Positions 56,677 to 64,000 of a stretch of DNA of 64,000 nt are shown here, one piece after another. Numbering within the stretch: the first letter of the stretch is position 1; each line of letters begins with the position of its first letter. The position numbers were made by a program, and so were the translations under genes. This DNA is from Corynebacterium suranareeae (GTDB taxonomy: Bacteria; Actinomycetota; Actinomycetes; Mycobacteriales; Mycobacteriaceae). The notes beneath the pieces are model-generated. The model saw only the letters and a list, made by a program, of their open reading frames with translations. It was not told the DNA's origin and did no database searches. The stretch lies in NCBI RefSeq assembly GCF_002355155.1, contig NZ_AP017369.1:2914001-2978000 (forward strand), written 5' to 3'.

Positions 56677-57718
56677 GGTGTGCTCCTGGCTGTGTTGTAG
56701 GAAAATCGATGGCAATTTTTCCAACACCAGCATCCGGAGTAGTCAACGTGGTGAAAGCCTGATCAAGATCAGCGAACTCAAAACGGTGGGTAATAAGCGC
56801 ACGCAATGTGTTTTGGTGCTTATCAAGCAGCTCGATGCACTCTGGAAACAGATTCTGGGAATTGCGAGAACCCAACAAATCGATTTCCTTGGATACAAGT
56901 GTGCGCATATCAAACACCAGTTCACGATCCGAAATGCCTACGCACACTACCCGACCTGCGGTAGCAACCTGATCAATCGCAGATGCTAAAGATGCTGGGG
57001 ATCCAGTGGCATCGATGATTAAGGAAGGCCCGTTTCCATCAGTCCACTGCGCAATCTGTGTGTCTTGGGTGCCGTCTGGAACCAGGAAAGTTTTATCAGC
57101 ACCGCAGTGCACCGCCAGATCCAGACGAGATTGCACCATATCACTAACCGCGACATCGCATCCTTGATCTTTCAGATAGCGCACCGCCAAAACACCAATC
57201 GGTCCTGCACCATTAACCAACACCTTCTCACCCTGGACAGGACGCCCACGCTTGCACGCCTGCATGGCAATGGAAATCGGCTCGACTAAAGGTGCAAGAT
57301 CAATCGGCAATGAATCTGGAATCTTAAATAAATTGGCAAACGGCACAACCTGCTCATCAACCAAAGATCCATCTTCATAGCAGCCGTAAACGCTCATTTC
57401 CTTACAAGCATTCACTCGACCAATCGAACAGGCATAGCAGGTGCCACAATAAAACATAGGGCAAATAACAACCCTGTCACCGATCTTAAATCCATTGCCT
57501 TCATCGGTTGGATGGATATCCACGATGATTCCAGCAGCCTCATGACCTTGAATGATCGGAAGCTCCGAAGCGTAGTCATCGTCCCAAATATGCGCGTCAG
57601 TTCCACACAAAGTAACAGCCGACATGGCGATCCGCGCAGAGCCAGGCGATGTTTCCGGTGTAGGTCTTTCTTGAAACAAGATGGTCTTTTTGGAAACGGT
57701 TACAGCAGCGGTAGTCAT
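56669..57718 (-). CDS. Zinc-dependent alcohol dehydrogenase (MDR, threonine/sorbitol dehydrogenase type)
   Basis: 349 residues from MTTAAVTV (57718). Catalytic zinc ligands: Cys in TLCGTDAH, GHEAAG (His, Glu). Structural zinc loop: CPMFYCGTCYACSIGRVNAC. NAD-binding VLVNGAGPIGVLAVRYLKDQG. It oxidises a secondary alcohol to a ketone with NAD+. Start is 1 base past the YCII stop; the gene overlaps the next flavoprotein, so they are translated as a unit. The product ketone would suit the following KstD-like enzymes. Confidence 0.92.
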   Translation of the reverse strand: MTTAAVTVSKKTILFQERPTPETSPGSARIAMSAVTLCGTDAHIWDDDYASELPIIQGHEAAGIIVDIHPTDEGNGFKIGDRVVICPMFYCGTCYACSIGRVNACKEMSVYGCYEDGSLVDEQVVPFANLFKIPDSLPIDLAPLVEPISIAMQACKRGRPVQGEKVLVNGAGPIGVLAVRYLKDQGCDVAVSDMVQSRLDLAVHCGADKTFLVPDGTQDTQIAQWTDGNGPSLIIDATGSPASLASAIDQVATAGRVVCVGISDRELVFDMRTLVSKEIDLLGSRNSQNLFPECIELLDKHQNTLRALITHRFEFADLDQAFTTLTTPDAGVGKIAIDFPTTQPGAHHV

Positions 57719-57719
57719 G

Positions 57720-58049
57720 TTAGTTCTGCCCTGCTGGTTGTTTTGCTGGTTGCTCTGCTGGGTTTTCAGCAATGGCTCCGAAAGCAACGTTCCACTTTCG
57801 AACTAAGCGCTGCGAGACAAATCCACCAGAGAAAATGGGATCCTGATCCATGATCGTCTCGACCTCTTCAACGCTATCGCCTTCGATGATCAACAGCGCG
57901 CCCAACGGATCGCATTCAGTTAAACGACCAGAGATCAGCAACGTACCTTGTTCATGGAGATTTTTTAGAAACTCAACGTGAGTAGGTCGAATAGCCGCCA
58001 TCTCATCATTTTCTGGAACGTATGCGTAAGTTACGGCGTATGCAGCCAT
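57720..58049 (-). CDS. YCII-family protein
   Basis: 109 residues. AAYAVTYAYVPENDEMAAIRPTHVEFLKNLHEQGTLLISGRL is the YCII ferredoxin-like fold with the conserved His; DPLGALLIIEGDSVEEVETIMDQDPIFSGGFVS completes it. YCII proteins are small dehydrochlorinase/isomerase-like enzymes. Within this operon it could act as isomerase or lyase. 32 bases downstream of the transporter gene. Confidence 0.85.
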   Translation of the reverse strand: MAAYAVTYAYVPENDEMAAIRPTHVEFLKNLHEQGTLLISGRLTECDPLGALLIIEGDSVEEVETIMDQDPIFSGGFVSQRLVRKWNVAFGAIAENPAEQPAKQPAGQN

Positions 58050-58081
58050 GGAGGATCACACTTTCTTAAAATTCGCGGGTT

Positions 58082-59763
<1,682 letters not shown>

Positions 59764-60651
59764 TCAAGGGTTAAAAATCTCCAACGCAATATCGATGACC
59801 GCATCCCGAGCAACTCGCCCTGCCCCCTGCATCCATGCCACACCATGACGTAGCTCCACAGAGCACTGCTTGATTGGCAAAGTCACCGTATTTGCTGGCG
59901 CCAACTTTCCTGTGCTCTGCGTAGTAACCGCAACCCCAACCCCGACCTCAACCAACAATAACGCCATATACGGATCATTTACCTGCTGGCTAATCCTTGG
60001 CACAAACCCGGCCTCAGCACACAACTGAAAAGTGGAATTTCTAAAAACAGAACCAGGAAACTCCGGTGTGGTCACAAAACCTTCATCAGATAAATCCGCC
60101 AAATCCACCACATCTTCCCCCGCAAGACGATGATTCTTCGGCAGCACCACACAAAAACCCTCAACGCTAATCAGCTGAGTTTCAATCTCTGGATCCTCAA
60201 TGGGCAATCCCATCAGCGTGATATCCAAAGCCCCCAAACGCAACAAACTCACTGCCTCTTTAGTGAGCTTTTGCCCAACAAGCTCCAACTCCACATTGGG
60301 CAAACGCTTACGCACCTCACTTGTCAGCAACGGCAACGTTGAATAGTTCAACACCCCCGAAAAGCCAACACGCACGACACCAACGATTTCCCCCTCAGCG
60401 GCATTCACCGCTTCCCGAGCCACCGCAGTGCTGGCAACAATTTCCCTGGCATGGGGCAAAAACGCTTTCCCCGCAGCGGTTAACTCCACCGACCTAGTAC
60501 TGCGATCAAAAAGCTTCTGCCCCAGTTCCGCCTCCAGCTTCCGAATCAACTGGCTCAAAGGTGATTGCGCCATCCCCAAACGAATTGCCGCATTACTAAA
60601 ATGCAATTCCTCTGCGACAACGATAAAGCCTTCCAACCACCGAATCTCCAC
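59764..60651 (-). CDS. LysR-family transcriptional regulator
   Basis: 295 residues. Helix-turn-helix: LEGFIVVAEELHFSNAAIRLGMAQSPLSQLIRKLEAELGQKLFDRSTRSVELTAAG (residues 5-60). The co-inducer domain 90-295 includes the VRVGFSGVLNY start. Similar to the BenM/CatR branch, whose members sense aromatic or acidic catabolites. It stands between the catabolic operon (same strand, downstream) and the divergent SDR gene, so it probably controls both. Confidence 0.9.
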   Translation of the reverse strand: MEIRWLEGFIVVAEELHFSNAAIRLGMAQSPLSQLIRKLEAELGQKLFDRSTRSVELTAAGKAFLPHAREIVASTAVAREAVNAAEGEIVGVVRVGFSGVLNYSTLPLLTSEVRKRLPNVELELVGQKLTKEAVSLLRLGALDITLMGLPIEDPEIETQLISVEGFCVVLPKNHRLAGEDVVDLADLSDEGFVTTPEFPGSVFRNSTFQLCAEAGFVPRISQQVNDPYMALLLVEVGVGVAVTTQSTGKLAPANTVTLPIKQCSVELRHGVAWMQGAGRVARDAVIDIALEIFNP

Positions 60652-60687
60652 GAGGACTAATCCTATCGTGGATGGACTTTAGGCATT

Positions 60688-60704
60688 CGGATCAAGATCT
60701 ACCG
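60688..60704. promoter_or_regulatory. Candidate LysR operator in the LysR/SDR divergent region
   Basis: CGGATCAAGATCTACCG: arms CGG and CCG separated by 11 bases, with partial inner symmetry, 37 bases from the LysR start. Assigned only on shape and position. Confidence 0.4.
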
Positions 60705-60797
60705 AGCATTTCCATATAGCTCACATCACGTTTTAGCAGTCTGAATCACGCTTAGCATTGGACATGGACATTCTTCGATACCTCAAGGAGGTAGATC

Positions 60798-61568
60798 ATG
60801 ACATTTCCAGTACTAGAAAATAAAGTCGCGATTGTCACTGGCGCTGCGATGGGAATGGGTGAAGCCACCGCCCGACTATTTGCTGAAGCTGGTGCCAAAG
60901 TTGTTGTCGCTGACTTTAATGAAGAAAAAGGTCAAGCCGTTGTGGATGACCTGCTAAGCAGTGGGGCGGAAGCCCTATTCGTCAAGGTAGATATTTCCCA
61001 AGGTGATCAAGTCGAGGCAATGGTTGCATCGACTGTTGAGTGCTTTGGCAGGCTAGATGTGGCCGTCAATAATGCGGCATTAACTCCCGATAATGCCCCG
61101 GTTTCAGAGTTCGATGAAGACTATTGGGATCGCCTGTTAGCTGTGGATTTGAAGGGCACTGCCCTATCGATGAAATATGAGCTTCGGCAGCTAATTGCTC
61201 AAGGCGGTGGCGGTTCGATCATTAATATTTCCTCGGTGTCAGGGTTTAGGCCACAACCAAATAACGTCGCTTATGTTGCTGCTAAACATGGTGTCGTCGG
61301 TATGACAAAGGTCGCCGCCCTGGAGAACGGTGCACACAATATCAGGATCAACTCGGTTGCTCCTGGCGCCATTGATACCCCAATGCTTCGTGGTGCTCTC
61401 GAGGAAACTGGCCAGACTGAAGAAGAGTTCGCACCGATGCTCAGTTTACTCGGCCGTTTTGGCCAGGCACGTGAGATTGCACAAGCAAGTCTCTGGCTCG
61501 CCTCAGATCTGTCATCTTATGTAACCGGTACGACAATTCACGTGGATGCCGGATACACCAGTCGCTAG
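60798..61568 (+). CDS. Short-chain dehydrogenase/reductase (SDR)
   Basis: 256 residues. NAD-binding VAIVTGAAMGMGEATARLFAEAGAKVVVADFNEEKG; catalytic NNAA-equivalent VAVNNAAL, Ser in INISSVSGFRPQPN, Tyr and Lys in YVAAKHGVVGMTK. Asp at the end of strand 2 (VADFN) favours NAD(H). CAAGGAGGTAGATC precedes the ATG, a near-ideal ribosome binding site, so strong translation. Divergent from the LysR gene; probably part of the same pathway. Ends at a hairpin terminator. Confidence 0.92.
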   Translation: MTFPVLENKVAIVTGAAMGMGEATARLFAEAGAKVVVADFNEEKGQAVVDDLLSSGAEALFVKVDISQGDQVEAMVASTVECFGRLDVAVNNAALTPDNAPVSEFDEDYWDRLLAVDLKGTALSMKYELRQLIAQGGGGSIINISSVSGFRPQPNNVAYVAAKHGVVGMTKVAALENGAHNIRINSVAPGAIDTPMLRGALEETGQTEEEFAPMLSLLGRFGQAREIAQASLWLASDLSSYVTGTTIHVDAGYTSR

Positions 61569-61587
61569 AACTCCCGTCATTTTAGAA

Positions 61588-61620
61588 TTTGCCCCGAGAT
61601 CATCAAGGTTTCGGGGCAAA
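61588..61620 (+). terminator. Terminator of the SDR gene
   Basis: A 10-base perfect stem TTTGCCCCGA / TCGGGGCAAA, 19 bases past the stop, followed by TCCCGTTT. Confidence 0.75.
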
Positions 61621-61673
61621 TCCCGTTTAAACCCTTCTTTAGCAAGAAATCAGTAGCGTCCCTAAAGCGATGC

Positions 61674-61679
61674 TATTCT
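61674..61679 (+). promoter_or_regulatory. -10 element of the candidate small RNA
   Basis: TATTCT, about 7 bases before the presumed start at 61687. No convincing -35. Confidence 0.4.
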
Positions 61680-61686
61680 CACGTGT

Positions 61687-61786
61687 AAGTGGGCAGGACT
61701 CTCTAAGCCACTGCCCCCATTAATTGAAACGCCGTCGTCGCGAATACCAGGCAATAGCTTGAAGCATCGCGCGGGGGCGTTTTTCA
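61687..61786 (+). ncRNA. Candidate structured small RNA, two hairpins with terminator
   Basis: First hairpin GGGCAG (61691-61696) / CTGCCC (61711-61716), which competes with AGTGG / CCACT. A C-run CTGCCCCCATT follows. The second, long hairpin runs from AAACGCC (61728-61733 region) with GTCGCGA to TCGCGC and GGGGCGTTTTTC (about 61767-61783), ending in a T run like a terminator. No open reading frame. The two-hairpin layout with a C-run recalls the actinobacterial 6C RNA motif, but I cannot confirm it. Confidence 0.5.
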
Positions 61787-61846
61787 TTCCCCGCAAGATA
61801 TGGAAGACCACTGCGCTGCGCTGATTGGGCTCGGGTTTGCACTTGA

Positions 61847-62116
61847 AGCGTTTATCGCCTGTTTAAGACCTCGAGATTTTCGAATAAGTATTTGTACGGG
61901 TAAAGCCCTGAAAACCTCTTAAAAGCGATTCTGGAGCCTCGAAATTTTTGGGGCTAGACTCCAAAATTCCCTCTACACAGATGAGACCAAACATACATGA
62001 CAAGGAATCTCGAAAACCCAAAATTTTAGCACGTATGTTTGGTTTATCCTGCCTTAGGCCAGACAGGCATGACAAAGAATCGGGAAAACAAAAATCTTGG
62101 CACCTATGTTTGGTCC
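61847..62116. repeat. Composite palindromic repeat R1, copy 3 (diverged)
   Basis: The lead module 61847-61945 (GCGTTTATCGCCTGTTTAAG, AGTATTTGTACGG, AAAAGCGATTCTGG) agrees with R1 copies 1 and 2. The palindrome has new arms: GACCAAACATACATG (61984-61998) with CGTATGTTTGGT (62032-62043), then CTATGTTTGGTC (62104-62115). Confidence 0.7.
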
Positions 62117-62122
62117 GGGGAT
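62108..62122. repeat. 15-base direct repeat left of the IS-like remnant
   Basis: GTTTGGTCCGGGGAT, identical to 62742-62756. Confidence 0.8.
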
Positions 62123-62129
62123 TGTAAAG

Positions 62130-62734
62130 TGTCAGCACGTTGTGCACACTCAATGTCTAGTCCTTGTGCACGTTCTACCTCACTAGGTTGTGCACACACT
62201 GATCCGTAGCGGTGTGCACACCAACCTGAACCCGAGTACCAGTTTTAGTGCAGTAGATCCCCCGGGCTCGAGTGAGTTGAATCGATGCTTTGCCTCATCA
62301 CGTTTACGCTGCCACAGCGGTGGCGGGTGGCTTATCCACACTCCACGAATGCTGCAGCAAATTGATGTGAGACCCACCCTTGGCAAGAACAGTAGCCCGC
62401 TCATGGAATCGATGGTTCACATTCGCTCAGTGGGCTGACTTGGCCTTGGGAAACTATCCGTTGTGCCAGTCGGGCAGGAACAGCCTTCCGGGGGAGGTTC
62501 TAAGCCGACTTCAGAACCCTGTGATTGATGGACTGCGCGGGGTATATGGGTCGAATGTGATGATCGTGTACCTCTGAGCGCCTCAGGTAGGTATCAATCT
62601 ATTGTCAGCAGCCTGGGATTATGCCTGTGGTGGGGTCTTAGGGTGTGCACAATGTCATGACACTGTGCGTGCATAAGGTCATGACATTGTGCGTGAACAA
62701 GGTCATGACCTTAAGCGTGCACAACGTCTTGACA
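62130..62734. mobile_element. IS-like remnant or small non-autonomous element with subterminal arrays
   Basis: The ends are imperfect inverted repeats: left TGTCAGCACGTTGTGCAC (62130-62147), right GTGCACAACGTCTTGACA (62717-62734), and similarity continues about 25 bases inward. Both ends carry arrays of TGTGCAC/GTGCAT units: about four on the left (62130-62220), and four units of about 24 bases with GTCATGAC on the right (62643-62734). Inside are only short open frames on both strands (such as 62380-62577 plus and 62183-62404 minus), with no recognisable transposase. The layout resembles ends of IS481-type elements, but family assignment is inference. Confidence 0.6.
62643..62734. repeat. Tandem array of about 24-base units
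   Basis: Four units of the form GTGCACAA(T/G)GTCATGACA(C/T) with small changes. It forms the right end of the IS-like remnant. Confidence 0.75.
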
Positions 62735-62741
62735 CAGAACA

Positions 62742-62756
62742 GTTTGGTCCGGGGAT
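62742..62756. repeat. 15-base direct repeat right of the IS-like remnant
   Basis: GTTTGGTCCGGGGAT, the same as at 62108-62122, followed by another ACCAAACCCGGG palindromic piece. Confidence 0.8.
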
Positions 62757-62904
62757 AGTCCAGACCAAACCCGGGACCCAGACTCAAAAGTTAGGCCCCT
62801 GTGTCTGCTCCCATGCAACCAAACCATGCAAACAAACACATGAAACCGCTCACTTTCACATGGGACAAGCCCGAATACACCACCCCTGCCTTAAACGCCT
62901 TTAA

Positions 62905-63867
62905 TTAGACATCGCGTGCGATCAAATCATCCAGGTTCTCTGGGGACAGCAGGTATGGAGCAACCTCTAAAACAGTGAAGGCACCGCTTTGACCTTGCTG
63001 CTTCATGCGGTGAGCTGCGCGACCGAAGGCGATCTGTGCGGAGGCGGTGAAATCTGGGTTTCGGTCCAGCTTCAGGATGTATTCCACGGTGTGGTTGTAT
63101 CCGCCGGTGTCTGCGGTGGTGATCACGTGTCCGCCGTGTGGCATGCCGGTATGCTCGGCGTCGAAGGTTGCTTCGTCGATGAAGTTGACTTCTACTTCAT
63201 AGCCAACGAAGTAGTCGGGCATGGTGCGGATGTCGTTTTCGATGCGCTCGTGGTCGGCGGAATCTGCAACCACGAAGCATTGGCGTTTGTGGGTTTGCTT
63301 TCCGGTAAGCTCGCCTGCTTCGCCGCGGCGGGCTTTTTCCAAGGCTTCTTCGGATGGGAGGGTGTACTGGACGGCTTTTTGAACGCCAGGGATTCGTCGT
63401 AAAGCATCGGAGTGGCCCTGTGATAAACCTGGGCCCCAGAAGGTGTGCTGCTGGTGGTCGGCGAGCACTGCCGCGGCGTAGACGCGGTTGATGGAGAACA
63501 TGCCTGGGTCCCAGCCGGTGGACACCAGGGCGACGTTGCCAGCGGCACGTGCGGCTTCGTCCATGACCTGGCGGTGACGAGGCACATCGCGGTGGTTGTC
63601 GTAGGTGTCCACGGTGCAGGCGAACTGGGCAAACTTGGGTGCCTGCTCAGGGATGTCGGTGGCAGAACCCATGCACAAAAACAGCACGTCAACGTCATCG
63701 GCATGCTTGTCCACATCGGCGACATCAAAGACTGGCGTCTTTGTGTCGAGGGTTGCCCGGCGCGAGAAGATTCCTACAAGGTCCATGTCTGGCTGCTTGG
63801 CAATTAGCTTTTCGACGCTTCGTCCCAGATTTCCATAGCCTACGATCGCTACTCGGATGTTGGTCAT
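62905..63867 (-). CDS. ddh: meso-Diaminopimelate D-dehydrogenase
   Basis: 320 residues from MTNIRVAIVGYGNLGRSVE; GGAGGAATACAAGAAC precedes the ATG. It converts L-tetrahydrodipicolinate, ammonia and NADPH to meso-diaminopimelate in one step, a branch of lysine and peptidoglycan synthesis found in Corynebacterium. NADPH-binding GYGNLG with FSRR (phosphate contacts), FLCMGSATDIP, STGWDPGMFSINR, and GHVITTADTGGYNHTVEYILK for the D-centre of the substrate. The sequence agrees with the C. glutamicum enzyme as remembered, with a few substitutions. Confidence 0.98.
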   Translation of the reverse strand: MTNIRVAIVGYGNLGRSVEKLIAKQPDMDLVGIFSRRATLDTKTPVFDVADVDKHADDVDVLFLCMGSATDIPEQAPKFAQFACTVDTYDNHRDVPRHRQVMDEAARAAGNVALVSTGWDPGMFSINRVYAAAVLADHQQHTFWGPGLSQGHSDALRRIPGVQKAVQYTLPSEEALEKARRGEAGELTGKQTHKRQCFVVADSADHERIENDIRTMPDYFVGYEVEVNFIDEATFDAEHTGMPHGGHVITTADTGGYNHTVEYILKLDRNPDFTASAQIAFGRAAHRMKQQGQSGAFTVLEVAPYLLSPENLDDLIARDV

Positions 63868-64000
63868 GTTCTTGTATTCCTCCAATTGTGTGGTGGCACT
63901 GTCTTGCTAGAGCTTACCGAGATGCATACTTGAATGATGATTCAGGGACATCTCTTTCATCAGGATCGACAGCGCACATTTCGAATTGTTGAGCCTCTTG
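63868..64000. other. Upstream region of ddh, right window edge
   Basis: 133 bases with the ddh ribosome binding site and presumably its promoter. No further gene start is visible. Confidence 0.5.

Noticed and set aside
62183..62577. Possible transposase fragment inside the IS-like element
   Set aside because: Short open frames on both strands show no DDE or helix-turn-helix motif that I can recognise, so no pseudogene is called.
62643..62734. Possible CRISPR array
   Set aside because: The units are about 24 bases, directly adjacent without unique spacers, and no cas gene is near; they match the inverted end of an IS-like element.

Overview
The window comes from a Corynebacterium chromosome, most likely Corynebacterium glutamicum or a very close relative. 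The evidence is a meso-diaminopimelate D-dehydrogenase (ddh) nearly identical to the C. glutamicum enzyme as I remember it, a mycothiol synthase gene (mshD), a pyruvate:quinone oxidoreductase, a PhoS/PhoR two-component system with pstSCAB and phoU, and many genes whose -10 hexamer lies 6-8 bases before the start codon (leaderless transcripts, common in this genus). From memory a few Ddh residues differ from the type strain, so this is probably another strain. No prophage, CRISPR array or rRNA operon is visible.

Layout. 1-2.0 kb: 5' part of a large secreted repeat protein (minus strand, running off the left edge). 2.7-4.5 kb: tRNA-Lys and an acetyl-CoA/succinyl-CoA:acetate CoA-transferase (actA). 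5.0-7.0 kb: tRNA-dihydrouridine synthase and phoU. 7.8-11.9 kb: pstSCAB phosphate uptake operon (minus). 12.2-18.9 kb: mshD, an LmeA-like protein, a diacylglycerol-kinase-like protein divergent from a nitrobindin-like protein, pabC divergent from a YgfZ-like protein, and a DUF3073 protein. 19.6-39.5 kb: purine biosynthesis region, all minus strand, holding purM, purF, purL, purQ, purS, purC, purB and purD. Between them lie an SCP-like protein, a double-hotdog thioesterase, a hemolysin III family protein, a mycothiol peroxidase, a DUF2334 protein, the dicarboxylate carrier dctA, oligopeptidase ptrB, a 38-residue amphipathic peptide and an aminotransferase. 39.6-50.9 kb: HIT protein, methyltransferase, phoS-phoR, a MerR/TipA-type regulator, a PLP-dependent D-amino-acid-type enzyme overlapping pqo, a drug-efflux MFS gene with its TetR regulator, and a UMF1-type MFS gene. 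51-61.6 kb: accessory-looking block with a membrane-anchored tandem GH16-like protein and a five-gene operon (MHS-type transporter, YCII protein, Zn alcohol dehydrogenase, two KstD-like flavoproteins), with a LysR regulator and a divergent SDR gene. 61.6-62.9 kb: non-coding stretch with a candidate structured RNA, a palindromic repeat and an IS-like remnant. 62.9-63.9 kb: ddh.

How it fits together. PhoS-PhoR (41.5-43.7 kb) is the known regulator of the pst operon (7.8-11.9 kb), so one window holds the phosphate sensor, its main target and phoU. The pur genes cover the pathway from PRPP amidotransfer to adenylosuccinate lyase except the GAR transformylase, AIR carboxylation and final PurH steps; the aminotransferase between purD and purB could supply aspartate. 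The 53-61 kb block looks like uptake and oxidation of an unidentified, perhaps alicyclic, hydroxylated compound.

The most unusual structure lies between genes. At least three families of dispersed palindromic elements, many bounded by GACCAA/TTGGTC, recur at 7.3, 14.1, 33.6, 40.1, 41.3 and 61.9 kb; a second composite repeat occurs at 23.8 and 28.7 kb, and a near-identical hairpin at 16.26 and 41.44 kb. All calls were made by reading the sequence; no database search was run.
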